DNA of 64,000 bases from the NCBI GenBank assembly GCA_030537195.1, contig JAUNOK010000012.1:1-64000 (forward strand), in the 5' to 3' direction. The stretch comes from Eubacteriales bacterium (GTDB lineage Bacteria; Bacillota; Clostridia; Lachnospirales; Lachnospiraceae). The notes under the pieces were generated by a model, which was not told the DNA's origin, searched no databases, and worked only from the letters and a program-made list of their open reading frames with translations. A program made the position numbers and the translations under genes. The stretch's first letter is position 1. Each line of letters begins with the position of its first letter. Positions 26,558 through 35,189 of this stretch are shown piece after piece.

Positions 26558-28299
26558 TATGCTACACCCCCTTCTGAATCTGCTTTCTTAAACTGTGATT
26601 CATATATTTCCTTATATACCTCGCAGTTTGCAAGAAGTTCGTCATGTGTTCCCATTCCTGCAACCTGTCCGTCATCTAATACAATGATGAGGTCAGCATA
26701 CATAAGTGATGCTGCTCTCTGTGAAACAATGAATACTGTAGGTGAATTCTTCATTCCCCTTATGGCTTTTCTAAGTGCTGCGTCAGTTGCAAAATCGAGG
26801 GCTGATGCACTGTCATCAAGAATAAGCACATCCGGCTTTCTTACGATTGCTCTTGCAATAGTAAGTCTCTGTCTCTGTCCGCCTGAAAGGTTCTTACCAC
26901 CCTGCTCAATAGGATAGTCAAGGCGTCCTTCCTTGGAATCTACGAATTCCTTAGACTGTGAAATCTCAAGTGCTTCATCTATCTGCTCATCAGTAGCACC
27001 TTTCTTACCCATCCACATATTCTCTCTTATAGTACCTTTGAAAAGTACTGCCTTCTGCATAACGATACCGACCTTATTTCTTAAAGTCTCAATATCGTAA
27101 TCCTTAACATTGACACCATCTACAAGTACTTCACCCTGTGTAGCGTCGTAAAGTCTTGGAATAAGATTAACAAGACTTGATTTACCAGAACCAGTACCAC
27201 CGATAACGCCGATTGTCTGGCCCTTCATAGCCTTGAAGTTAATTCCTTCAACTGAAGGTGCACCTGAACCACTGTAAGTAAGCGAAACATTCTTAAACTC
27301 AACGCTTGGCTGCTCTTCCTTAGCTGCAACTTCCTTGACGCTTCCATCTGCCATTCCAGATGTTACCTCGAATACAGACTCAATTCTTCCTGCACAAGCA
27401 AGTGCCTTAGTAATTGTGATGATAAGGTTGGCAAGCTTGATAAGCTCAACTAATATCTGTGACATGTAGTTGTAAAGGGCAACGACCTGTCCCTGTGTAA
27501 GAGCACCTGCGTTAACTCTTACTCCGCCAATCCAGATAAGTGCAATAATTGATACATTTACAACAACATAAGTAAGCGGATTCATAAGTCCTGATATCTT
27601 ACCAACGAATTTCTGTAATCTATTGAGGCTTTCGTTATCGTTCTTAAAACGCTTTACCTCGTCCTGTTCCTTGTTGAATGCTCTGATAACTCTTACACCT
27701 GTAAGGTTTTCTCTTGTTATTCCAAGAATCTTATCAAGACCTGCCTGTACATTCTTATACATTGGTCTTGTTGTAAGCATAATTCCGAATACGATAAGTG
27801 TAAGAACTGGAATTGCTGCAACGAATACAAGTGCTGCCTTCACATCAATTGTGAATGCCATAATCATCGCACCAAATACGATGAATGGTGAACGAAGGAA
27901 CAGTCTCAGTACCATGTTGATACCATTCTGTACCTGATTAATATCACTTGTCATTCTTGTTACAAGTGTTGATGTACCAAGTGTATCCATCTCTGTAAAT
28001 GAGAATGTCTGGATATGTGCAAATAAACTGTGTCTCATTCCGGTTGCCGCACCAACTGCAGCCTTCGCACTGAAATACTGCGCTGTTATAGCACATACAA
28101 GTCCTATAACGGCAAGAAGTATAAGCATAAAACACATCTGCATGATGTATCCCTTATCTCCATTGGCAATACCTTTATCGATAACTGATGATACTACCAG
28201 CGGCACAAACAGCTCGAATATCGCTTCAAGCATCTTAAAAAGTGGTGCTAGAACACATTCCTTTTTGTAATCCTTAAGGAATCTCATAATCATTTTCAT
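26557..28299 (-). CDS. Heterodimeric ABC exporter, subunit with degenerate Walker B and switch
   Basis: 580 residues, exporter transmembrane domain (about 10-315) plus ATPase domain. Walker A GGTGSGKSS and signature LSGGQRQRL are canonical, but the catalytic Glu after Walker B is Asp (LILDDSASALD) and the switch His is Gln (FIVSQRAAS). This makes the site built from its own Walker motifs the non-catalytic one. Pairs with the next gene. It starts 17 bases after the lysine-methylase-like gene. Confidence 0.9.
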   Translation of the reverse strand: MKMIMRFLKDYKKECVLAPLFKMLEAIFELFVPLVVSSVIDKGIANGDKGYIMQMCFMLILLAVIGLVCAITAQYFSAKAAVGAATGMRHSLFAHIQTFSFTEMDTLGTSTLVTRMTSDINQVQNGINMVLRLFLRSPFIVFGAMIMAFTIDVKAALVFVAAIPVLTLIVFGIMLTTRPMYKNVQAGLDKILGITRENLTGVRVIRAFNKEQDEVKRFKNDNESLNRLQKFVGKISGLMNPLTYVVVNVSIIALIWIGGVRVNAGALTQGQVVALYNYMSQILVELIKLANLIITITKALACAGRIESVFEVTSGMADGSVKEVAAKEEQPSVEFKNVSLTYSGSGAPSVEGINFKAMKGQTIGVIGGTGSGKSSLVNLIPRLYDATQGEVLVDGVNVKDYDIETLRNKVGIVMQKAVLFKGTIRENMWMGKKGATDEQIDEALEISQSKEFVDSKEGRLDYPIEQGGKNLSGGQRQRLTIARAIVRKPDVLILDDSASALDFATDAALRKAIRGMKNSPTVFIVSQRAASLMYADLIIVLDDGQVAGMGTHDELLANCEVYKEIYESQFKKADSEGGVA

Positions 28300-28315
28300 A
28301 AGAAAACTTCCTCCA

Positions 28316-29488
28316 TTAATTCAGTGACACTAAAGCGTCCATAAGAAACTCATACGAATAACATCTCTTTGTGCCAAAGTACTCTCTATAAACTTCATAA
28401 TTGTAATATGAATGTTCAAACTGTCTTGAATACAAATGTGCTATATCAACGCGCATTGTAAAATCAGGCGTGCAGCCGGATGACCTGTTGGCTGCTGCCA
28501 TGATGTCCACGGCAAGTATGCCTATAACCGCATTCTTGGCTTTAAGCAGGACATCATAATCATTAACTGCGTCAAGCATATATCTATATACATAGTACAT
28601 TGCAAGCTGTTCATATTCATGTGCAAATGCATCGCTTCCCACATGGTAATCTTTCATTACAGCCGCAAGCTCTGCATCATCCGCCAGTCCGTCAAGGAAC
28701 TGTCGCACTCTTGCAACATGGATATTCCAGTCAGGATTGATTACCTCCATTCCTTTGAAATCATCAAAGAAATGCCTCAGACCTTTTATCAGTCTTGTAT
28801 CACGTGACGCTATACCCCTGCTCTTTAGCTTATCCAGCAGATTCTCTCTGTAATCAAGTCCGCAGAACCGCTTTGCAACACCTGCTATAAGATCGTCTCT
28901 CTCAGCATCAAGATGCTTCTGGATACGCTTTGCATAATCAAGGTAGAGCATCAGTCTCTCGAATATATTAATATCTCTGTCCGATATTATGCCGAAAGCC
29001 ACTATTCTTGCCTGCCTCAGCTGCATATATGTATATGCATCTATATCGTTAGGCTCTGGCGTAAGACTACTGTCCTCCACCGTATCAAATGTAAGCTCAT
29101 CTTTATAAGAAAACATCAGCTCGCCCGCAGTCTTGCACGATGGTGCTATACCAATCTCCCTTATATTGCCATAATCATTAATAAATCTTGGAAACTCAGC
29201 ACATGTCTCGCACAGCTTATCCTCTCCAAGTTCTATATACAGATCACACAGGTTATCATCATTAAGAAAAGGACAACGTCCCCCTTCTTTCAGTGTAAAT
29301 GTACATTCCCCGTCCTGTGACGGCACCATCACACTTTTCAGGCGCTTCCCAAAAGCACCCTTTACTGTTTTATAATATTTGTAAGAATTCTTATCAACAT
29401 CAACATCCCACCCTGCACAGCATGTATCTGTACAGACTCCTGCAATGCATTTGAAATCCTTATAATAATGTGGTGTCATTACTTTCAT
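28316..29488 (-). CDS. FliB-family lysine N-methylase-like protein
   Basis: 390 residues. The ATG at 29488 (MKVMTPHYYKDFKCIAG) has GGGAGAG eight bases upstream. The N-terminal third is Cys-rich: CIAGVCTDTCCAGW (about 13-26), CPFLNDDNLCDLY and CETCAEFPR (about 77-105), the cluster-like pattern of FliB (flagellin lysine-N-methylase), a radical-SAM-like or metal-binding family in enteric bacteria. The rest is helical with no other motif. No flagellar genes lie in the window; the enzyme's target here is unknown, and the tie to the downstream exporter genes is by spacing only. Confidence 0.75.
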   Translation of the reverse strand: MKVMTPHYYKDFKCIAGVCTDTCCAGWDVDVDKNSYKYYKTVKGAFGKRLKSVMVPSQDGECTFTLKEGGRCPFLNDDNLCDLYIELGEDKLCETCAEFPRFINDYGNIREIGIAPSCKTAGELMFSYKDELTFDTVEDSSLTPEPNDIDAYTYMQLRQARIVAFGIISDRDINIFERLMLYLDYAKRIQKHLDAERDDLIAGVAKRFCGLDYRENLLDKLKSRGIASRDTRLIKGLRHFFDDFKGMEVINPDWNIHVARVRQFLDGLADDAELAAVMKDYHVGSDAFAHEYEQLAMYYVYRYMLDAVNDYDVLLKAKNAVIGILAVDIMAAANRSSGCTPDFTMRVDIAHLYSRQFEHSYYNYEVYREYFGTKRCYSYEFLMDALVSLN

Positions 29489-29543
29489 CTTATTCTCTCC
29501 CACATGTAATTTCCGTATGTTCGGCGCATTTTACTATCTGCGC

Positions 29544-29580
29544 AAAAATTGTCTGCCACACCTGATAAGTGCAGCAGACA
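29544..29580 (-). terminator. Terminator of the 29584-30117 gene
   Basis: Eleven-pair stem including two G-U pairs (29551-29561 with 29569-29579) and TTTTT after it on minus, starting four bases past the stop codon. Confidence 0.8.
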
Positions 29581-29583
29581 CAT

Positions 29584-30117
29584 TTACATGTACATATTAT
29601 TATAATTACTGTTCTTTTTCTTGTCTACAATGTACTTATATGCTGTCACACACGCAAGAATTATCATAAGCACCTCTGCCACCATATATGTGTAAAACAG
29701 ATATGGCTGTCTTAACGCTGACACAAGAAGCGGCGAGCTCATCGCAAAATCATACATTCCTGTATCACCTATATACTTAGACATAACAACCGTACTCATG
29801 ATTGTTATATTAGGAAAAGACATATTGCCAAGCACAAGTGCCACAATCAGCACCGTATTGCGTATCAGAAAAAATGTCCTGCTCACCTTAGCCTTGCTAA
29901 GACAACTCATAACAAGGCTTCCGATTATGCATACAAGAAATATAAGAAACATCATATACATCTCCGAAGCTGCAAATGCAGATACTTCTGTCGTTGCACT
30001 CGCATATCCTGTAAGCAGTGCAAAGAACCCAAATATAGAGCGGCCACCCACAACACATGCCGCCAGCACAAATAATAATTGTAATAAATTTCGTCTGTTT
30101 AGCTTCCTATTATCCAT
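29584..30117 (-). CDS. Four-helix membrane protein of unknown function
   Basis: 177 residues from the ATG at 30117 (MDNRKLNRRNLLQLLF), preceded by GGAGGAATT. A longer frame to 30186 lacks a site and would cross an inverted repeat. Hydrophobic segments at about 12-38, 50-70, 82-105 and 135-160, with a basic N-terminus and a Lys/Asn-rich C-terminus. I do not recognise the family. Its ribosome-binding site lies in one arm of a 10-bp hairpin (30119-30157), suggesting translational control. Confidence 0.65.
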   Translation of the reverse strand: MDNRKLNRRNLLQLLFVLAACVVGGRSIFGFFALLTGYASATTEVSAFAASEMYMMFLIFLVCIIGSLVMSCLSKAKVSRTFFLIRNTVLIVALVLGNMSFPNITIMSTVVMSKYIGDTGMYDFAMSSPLLVSALRQPYLFYTYMVAEVLMIILACVTAYKYIVDKKKNSNYNNMYM

Positions 30118-30118
30118 A

Positions 30119-30157
30119 ATTCCTCCATTTGTACTATTATCGCAATTATGGAGGAAT
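30119..30157 (-). promoter_or_regulatory. Hairpin that hides the ribosome-binding site
   Basis: ATTCCTCCAT (30119-30128) and ATGGAGGAAT (30148-30157) form a perfect 10-bp stem with a 19-nt loop. On the minus-strand transcript the 3' arm is the GGAGGA site of the gene starting at 30117. Confidence 0.6.
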
Positions 30158-30174
30158 ATTTCAATAAATATTTG

Positions 30175-30301
30175 CACAAACTTCATATTTTATTGTAGCC
30201 CGTAACTCCCATCACTCAGGCTCACACTGGCCCACAGGGGGCTGGAACACGTTAAGAATTGCTAATTTAGCAGGCGGTGCTTATAAAATATGAAGTTTGT
30301 G
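30175..30301. repeat. 127-bp element bounded by a perfect 19-bp inverted repeat
   Basis: Arms 30175-30193 and 30283-30301 match perfectly (19 bp, ends CACAAACTTC). The 89-bp core is richer in G+C and holds smaller stems such as GCTAA/TTAGC. The right arm begins one base after a stop codon. It may be a structured RNA processed from a minus transcript, a MITE-like insertion, or a stem terminator. No flanking target duplication was found. Confidence 0.6.
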
Positions 30302-30302
30302 T

Positions 30303-31019
30303 CTATATGAATTTACTCCGCCACTTTATTGCCTCGTCCCGATATGCAATTGCAGTCTCCATAAGTTCGTTATACTGCGCCTTAGCACTCTCTATTGTTG
30401 CCTCAAGCTGGCTTATTGTCTGCATTGCCTGTCTGTTTTCCTGCATATATGTATTAAGCTGGTTTTCATACTCCGATATTTTCTGCTCATTTTGCACCTG
30501 TCTTTCTGTATCCTGACATTGTATGAATTGTCCTTCTGCTGTTATTTCATAGAAACTGTCCACATATAAGAACACTTTCCCCTGAATTCCAAATACTTCA
30601 TACATATCAACATTTTCACATTCGGCAGGAATATTAAGGCTGACGCCGTTTTCAAGTGGATAGACGGCTCGCAGTGACAGTCTGTCCGTCAGCGGATTAG
30701 TCACCATATAAAAAAGTATCAGCCTGTCATTATTTACCACAAGCTGTGGACAGTGCATATCCGGATTCTCGCTGCTTTTCACATGAAAAAGTGCTTCATT
30801 ATTCATTACATTTTTCAAAAGGATATCTCCATTCTGATTCTGATATGCATAATATATTGTATCTCCGAGTACCACATCTGAAAGTCCGTCAAGGAAGTCT
30901 GACACAAGCATTATCGGGCGCTCTATCCCGTCTATGTACGCTGTTCTCAAAAATATATATCGTGCTATGCTATAGATTATAAGCCGTCTGTCGTTGCCGG
31001 CTGTGTATACATTTGCCAT
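30303..31019 (-). CDS. Unknown protein with beta-rich N-terminus and C-terminal coiled coil
   Basis: 238 residues, no signal peptide or membrane helix. Residues 1-165 look like alternating beta strands (repeated Y/V-x-D-x-F and IYYAYQNQNGDILL patterns, possibly propeller-like); 168-230 form a Gln/Glu-rich coiled coil (QNEQKISEYENQLNTYMQEN). GGAG lies upstream of the ATG. It is divergent from the Cys-rich protein gene at 31111, sharing a 91-bp intergenic region, which hints at a common role. Function not recognised. Confidence 0.65.
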   Translation of the reverse strand: MANVYTAGNDRRLIIYSIARYIFLRTAYIDGIERPIMLVSDFLDGLSDVVLGDTIYYAYQNQNGDILLKNVMNNEALFHVKSSENPDMHCPQLVVNNDRLILFYMVTNPLTDRLSLRAVYPLENGVSLNIPAECENVDMYEVFGIQGKVFLYVDSFYEITAEGQFIQCQDTERQVQNEQKISEYENQLNTYMQENRQAMQTISQLEATIESAKAQYNELMETAIAYRDEAIKWRSKFI

Positions 31020-31110
31020 AAAAGGACACTCCTGTTTTTATACTATTATATGGTCACGCGAATATAGATAGAACATATAATGTAGTAAAGAAACGAAGAA
31101 GGAAAAGATA

Positions 31111-32157
31111 ATGGCTAAATGTAAATGCAGCAAATGTGGTTCTACCCGCATCGTAAGCAATATTGTGCAGAACATGCCTAATGGCTGCTTTGATGTGTGC
31201 ACGAATCCTATATGTGGTTCACCCGATGAACTCAGTATTCTCGCCCCTCTTATCTATGATGAGATAGGTATTAATCTGTGTACCACATTCGCTGTCGGCA
31301 CAGATATTTCAACGACTTATCCAACAGCTACCAATGCATCAGTCAGTGTTATAGATATAGCCTACACTTATGGTGATGAAAATGTTGAAATCACCCAGAT
31401 AGCCGGTAGACCTAACTGCTACTCTGTGACACTCACCAACCTTACTGTAACATTTGCAGTAACGCTTTATGATGAGTCATGCAGGGCATTAGCAACTCTC
31501 ACGCCAACGGCAGTCTACCTTCCTAACTCAACTACAGCTGATACTTACGATGAAGACACCAATCCAACCTCTGTCACCCTTGAAATATTTGCTCCTTACG
31601 GAGTTTCCTACAACTCAAACAACGCAGACCCTCCTGTTTACACGCCTGCACTTAACAGCATAGGTTTCTTATCATCTGACAATGTCGTAACACAGGGACT
31701 TAACCTCTACGCAATCCCTAAACTTTTAGGCCTTGATACCACAGACGATGAAATTACTGTAGGACTCACCCTCATCTTACAGAGCCTCTACTTCTGTGGC
31801 TACCGCGTAACAAGCGCTGGCAGAATCTCAACTCCTAAGGGCAGCATTGTTTCTGGTGAGGAATCTGACTGCATCAAGTTCGTATGCGGCAACCTCTTAG
31901 ACAGAGCGATCAAGCCTCTCGATTTAAGTCCACCTTCATGCGAAGGCAACTTAAAGAAGGACTGCAAGAAGCCTTGTATGAATGACTGCACCGACACTCT
32001 TAACACTAACAGCACCGCATGCCAGAACACTGGCAATAACGGCAATGGCAGCCAGACCAGTTACAATCAGGGTTGTGGAAGCTGCAGCAACAGCACCCAG
32101 ACTTCTTCAGGCGCATGTGCCGGACCTTGCAATGGCATATGCGGCAATAGCAACTGA
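31111..32157 (+). CDS. Cys-rich protein with Asn/Ser/Thr/Gly-rich tail, possible coat or surface-layer type
   Basis: 348 residues, no signal peptide. The N-terminus has a zinc-ribbon-like CKCSKCG with later Cys (CFDVCTNPICG, within 1-38). Residues 45-235 are rich in Thr, Val, Ala and Tyr and look like beta strands. The tail (about 255-348) has paired cysteines (CEGNLKKDCKKPCMNDC, CGSC, CAGPCNGICG) in an Asn/Ser/Gly background. GAAGGAAAAG precedes the ATG. C-ending codons (ATC, ACC, CTC) are commoner than in neighbours, as in highly expressed genes. Such composition is seen in self-assembling coat or exosporium proteins, but no family is recognised and the role is inference. Confidence 0.7.
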   Translation: MAKCKCSKCGSTRIVSNIVQNMPNGCFDVCTNPICGSPDELSILAPLIYDEIGINLCTTFAVGTDISTTYPTATNASVSVIDIAYTYGDENVEITQIAGRPNCYSVTLTNLTVTFAVTLYDESCRALATLTPTAVYLPNSTTADTYDEDTNPTSVTLEIFAPYGVSYNSNNADPPVYTPALNSIGFLSSDNVVTQGLNLYAIPKLLGLDTTDDEITVGLTLILQSLYFCGYRVTSAGRISTPKGSIVSGEESDCIKFVCGNLLDRAIKPLDLSPPSCEGNLKKDCKKPCMNDCTDTLNTNSTACQNTGNNGNGSQTSYNQGCGSCSNSTQTSSGACAGPCNGICGNSN

Positions 32158-32170
32158 TAATCTCTATCTG

Positions 32171-32205
32171 TGGGAACGGACGCCTGCTCTTGGCGACTGT
32201 TCCCA
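32171..32205 (+). terminator. Terminator-like double hairpin after the Cys-rich gene
   Basis: Outer stem TGGGAAC/GTTCCCA (32171-32177, 32199-32205) encloses CGCC/GGCG; AT-rich sequence with a broken T tract follows on plus. Confidence 0.55.
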
Positions 32206-32221
32206 TGTACATAATTGTTTC

Positions 32222-32400
32222 TTTTGGACTTCCACATGCCTCCCCTCTGCTTCAACGTCCAATCCGCCTCTCTTTCCCGCTCCTTTTGGACTACCACATG
32301 CCTCCCCTCTGCTTCAACGTCCAATCCGCCTCTCTTGCTTACCCCTTTTGGACTTCCTCCGTGTATTCCACTACTTCAACGTCCAATCCAGCCACACTCC
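32222..32400. repeat. Three tandem copies of a 62-bp unit
   Basis: Units start at 32222, 32284 and 32346, each opening with TTTTGGACT. The first two are nearly identical over their length; the third is diverged in its middle. Each unit carries TTGGAC and GTCCAA as inverted ends of an internal ~39-bp segment, so each can fold. A degenerate single copy lies at 644-687. Confidence 0.85.
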
Positions 32401-32477
32401 ACAATTTCTTCCATTGCAAATATTTTAATTGCTAATCTCCCTACTATGCGTGTATAATTAATAAAATATATTATATT

Positions 32478-32676
32478 GAACTGTTGTATACACAGCTGAG
32501 AAGTGAATATATTTAGCTGCGGATGCTCTTTGGAGCAGCCGGCACTTAGTAAACCGCAAGCGGCTTTCAAAGAAAGCCTAATTGCGGTGAACTTAGTGTC
32601 CGTTGCTAGCGACAAGAAGCGAAAGCGTGCTCCGCAGATAAATATATTCGCTTTGCAGCGTCCATACACACAGTTC
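32478..32676. repeat. Long imperfect palindrome before the amino acid transporter
   Basis: Arms begin GAACTGT (32478) and end ACAGTTC (32676); matching blocks include GAATATATTTA, CTGCGGA and CACTTAGT/ACTTAGTG, and the apex is GGCTTTC-AAA-GAAAGCC (32562-32578). Side hairpins such as GCTC-TTTG-GAGC branch from one arm only. It ends just before the ribosome-binding site of the gene at 32696, so it is either a structured leader or an inserted element. Confidence 0.7.
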
Positions 32677-32695
32677 GCATGGAAAGGAGTTACTA

Positions 32696-34216
32696 ATGAA
32701 TTTTAAAAAGAACAGGTCGAGATTCCTTCTGGTTTTCGCGGCCCTCACTCTTTTGTTCTCTTCTGTTCTTCTTACTTCATGTCAGGGAAAGAAGATTAAG
32801 AACACTGTATTTTCTGTAGATGATCTTGCAGGCAAGACTATTGGTGTTCAGTTGGGAACAACTGGTGATACTCTCGTAAGTGATTACGAAACTGACGGTT
32901 CTGGCACAACCGTATCAAGATACAACAAAGGTTCTGATGCTATACAGGCTTTAAAGCAGGGTAAAGCTGATGCTGTTGTTATTGATGAACAACCTGCCCT
33001 AGCATTTGTCAAAGCCAATCCAGACCTCACAATTCTTGAAGAAGAATTTGCAAATGAGGATTATGCCATCTGTGTTGCGAAAGGCAATTCTCTTACTGCT
33101 AAACTCAATGAGGCTATTGAAGTACTTATGGCAGACGGAACTATCCAGAAAGTTATTGATGATTATGTTGGTGATAATGCTACATTTTCAGGATACAAGT
33201 CACCAGACGGTGTAAGCCGTACTAATGGAACTCTTGTTATGGCTACAAATGCTTATTTCAAGCCATATGAATACTATGAAGGTGGTTCTATTATCGGTAT
33301 TGATGCTGATATAGCCCAGGCTATTGCTGATTATCTCGGCATGAACTTAAAGATTGAAGATATGGAATTCGACTCAATTATCACTGCTGTATCTTCTGGT
33401 AAAGCTGATTTCGGTATGGCTGGTATAACAGTTACTGACGAGCGTAAGAAAAATATCGATTTCACAACTACTTATACAACTTCTAAGCAGGTTATTATTG
33501 TCCGTGATGATAATTCATCTGCAACAGGCATGAGCTTTGCCGAGAAGTTCAAGACAGATTTCATCAAAGAAGCAAGATATACATACCTTCTTAAAGGTCT
33601 GTTAAACACTGTAATCATTGCATTCTTTGCAGCACTTATGGGTGTTGTTATCGGTTTCCTTATTGCAGTTGTACGTTCTAACCACGATAAAACTGGTCGT
33701 ATGAAGATTCTTAACTTCATATGTAATGTTTATCTTACTGTAATCAGAGGAACACCTACAATGGTTCAGCTCCTTATTATTTACTATGTAATATTTAGTT
33801 CTGTACAGATTGATAAGGTTATCGTTGCCATACTCGCATTTGGTATTAACTCAGGTGCTTATGTTGCTGAGATATTCCGTTCAGGTATCATGTCTATTGA
33901 TAATGGACAGTTCGAGGCTGCACGAAGCCTTGGTCTTTCTTATAAGACAACTATGATAAGTGTTATTCTTCCACAGGCATTCAAGAATGTTCTCCCAGCG
34001 CTTGCTAACGAGTTCATTGTTCTGTTAAAAGAGACATCTATCAGTGGTTACATCGGCCTTAACGACCTTACAAGAGGCGGCGATATTATCCGAAGCATAA
34101 CTTATGATCCAATGCTTCCACTTATTGGTGTTGCCATCATCTATCTTGTAATGGTTATGGGTCTTTCACAACTTGTTAAGAAACTTGAGAGGAGGTTAAG
34201 AAACAATGAGCGATAA
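32696..34216 (+). CDS. Amino acid ABC transporter: lipoprotein substrate-binding lobes (order swapped) fused to permease
   Basis: 506 residues. Lipoprotein signal with lipobox LTSC (Cys29). Residues about 36-163 look like lobe 2 of an SBP_bac_3 domain ([17 protein letters not shown] to [13 protein letters not shown]); about 175-278 look like lobe 1 ([59 protein letters not shown]). Lobe 1 normally comes first. About 300-506 is a His/Glu/Gln-type permease with the EAA-like loop [24 protein letters not shown]. The ATPase gene overlaps by 11 bases. Imports a polar amino acid or cystine by family; substrate unproven. AAAGGAG precedes the ATG. Confidence 0.88.
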   Translation: MNFKKNRSRFLLVFAALTLLFSSVLLTSCQGKKIKNTVFSVDDLAGKTIGVQLGTTGDTLVSDYETDGSGTTVSRYNKGSDAIQALKQGKADAVVIDEQPALAFVKANPDLTILEEEFANEDYAICVAKGNSLTAKLNEAIEVLMADGTIQKVIDDYVGDNATFSGYKSPDGVSRTNGTLVMATNAYFKPYEYYEGGSIIGIDADIAQAIADYLGMNLKIEDMEFDSIITAVSSGKADFGMAGITVTDERKKNIDFTTTYTTSKQVIIVRDDNSSATGMSFAEKFKTDFIKEARYTYLLKGLLNTVIIAFFAALMGVVIGFLIAVVRSNHDKTGRMKILNFICNVYLTVIRGTPTMVQLLIIYYVIFSSVQIDKVIVAILAFGINSGAYVAEIFRSGIMSIDNGQFEAARSLGLSYKTTMISVILPQAFKNVLPALANEFIVLLKETSISGYIGLNDLTRGGDIIRSITYDPMLPLIGVAIIYLVMVMGLSQLVKKLERRLRNNER

Positions 34217-34952
34217 TACTAACGAAATCATACTTGAAGTTAAAGATTTAAAGAAATCTTTTGGCGACCACGTTGTATTGGAATCAATCAATACAACTGT
34301 TCGCAAGGGAGAGGTTATTGCAATTATCGGACCATCTGGCTGCGGTAAATCAACATTTTTACGTTCGCTTAATCTTCTTGAAACTCCGACTGAAGGTCAT
34401 GTATTATTCCACAATCAGGATCTTACAGATAAAAGTGTAAATGTAGATGAATTAAGAGAAAAGATTGGAATGGTATTCCAGCATTTTAATCTGTTCCCTA
34501 ATATGACTATAAGAAGAAATATAACACTTGCCCCTACTAAGTTAGGACTTATGAGCAAGGAAGAAGCTGACAAGAAAGCTGATGAGCTTCTCGCAAGAGT
34601 CGGTCTTTCTGACAAAGCAGAGGCTTATCCTAATCAGTTAAGTGGTGGTCAGAAGCAGAGAGTTGCAATTGCAAGAGCTCTTGCAATGAATCCTGAGATA
34701 ATGCTTTTCGACGAACCAACATCAGCACTTGATCCTGAAATGGTTGGCGAAGTTCTTAACATAATGAAAGAACTTGCTGCATCAGGAATGACAATGATTG
34801 TCGTAACACACGAGATGGGATTTGCAAAAGAAGTTGCCAACAGATGCATGTTCTTCTACGATGGTGTCATCAATGAAGAGGGTTCACCTGAGGAGTTCTT
34901 TGGTAATCCTAAGAGTGAAAGATTGAAGGATTTCTTGTCGAAGGTTTTATAA
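34206..34952 (+). CDS. Amino acid ABC transporter ATP-binding protein
   Basis: 248 residues of the GlnQ/HisP type. Walker [10 protein letters not shown] (about 38-46), Q-loop [13 protein letters not shown], signature [16 protein letters not shown], Walker [17 protein letters not shown] and switch [12 protein letters not shown]. All key residues are intact. It overlaps the fused binding-protein/permease gene and completes the importer. The minimal system is two genes: one fused polypeptide plus this ATPase. Confidence 0.95.
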   Translation: MSDNTNEIILEVKDLKKSFGDHVVLESINTTVRKGEVIAIIGPSGCGKSTFLRSLNLLETPTEGHVLFHNQDLTDKSVNVDELREKIGMVFQHFNLFPNMTIRRNITLAPTKLGLMSKEEADKKADELLARVGLSDKAEAYPNQLSGGQKQRVAIARALAMNPEIMLFDEPTSALDPEMVGEVLNIMKELAASGMTMIVVTHEMGFAKEVANRCMFFYDGVINEEGSPEEFFGNPKSERLKDFLSKVL

Positions 34953-34961
34953 TTAGTACAA

Positions 34962-35189
34962 GGGTGGGCATTGAGATAGGTAGATGTTATACAAGACCTC
35001 ATGGATGCCTGCACCTAGTGTAAGTAAATGCCGTCATATACAATGTCTTTTAGCTGTGTAAAAATCAAACGCGCTTCGCTTGAACGAGATTTTTACACAG
35101 CACTTTTTGTATATAACGGCATTAACTTACACACGGTTCGGCATAAATCGGTCTTGCACAACATCTACCCATCTCAAAGCCACCACCCC
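34962..35189. repeat. Long nested palindrome P1
   Basis: About 100-bp arms: GGGTGG...GAGAT at the left, with ATCTC...CCACCC at the right; GGTAGATGTT/AACATCTACC and ACGGCATT/AATGCCGT blocks; inner perfect 14-bp stem GCTGTGTAAAAATC/GATTTTTACACAGC (35053-35066, 35088-35101). The 21-nt loop (35067-35087) is the exact reverse complement of the loop of P2. It starts 10 bases after the transporter stop codon. Confidence 0.8.

Noticed and set aside
31800-32324. Minus-strand frames opposite the Cys-rich gene and tandem repeats
   Set aside because: Shadow translations of a well-supported plus gene and of repeats; Arg/Gln-rich with no start signals.
32222-32400. CRISPR-like array
   Set aside because: Period is 62 bp with contiguous similarity and no distinct spacers of equal length; no cas genes in the window.
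32478-32676. Known riboswitch or T-box before the transporter
   Set aside because: No T-box sequence (such as GGGTGG-NACCGCG), no lysine, glycine or glutamine riboswitch core recognised; kept as an unknown structured element.
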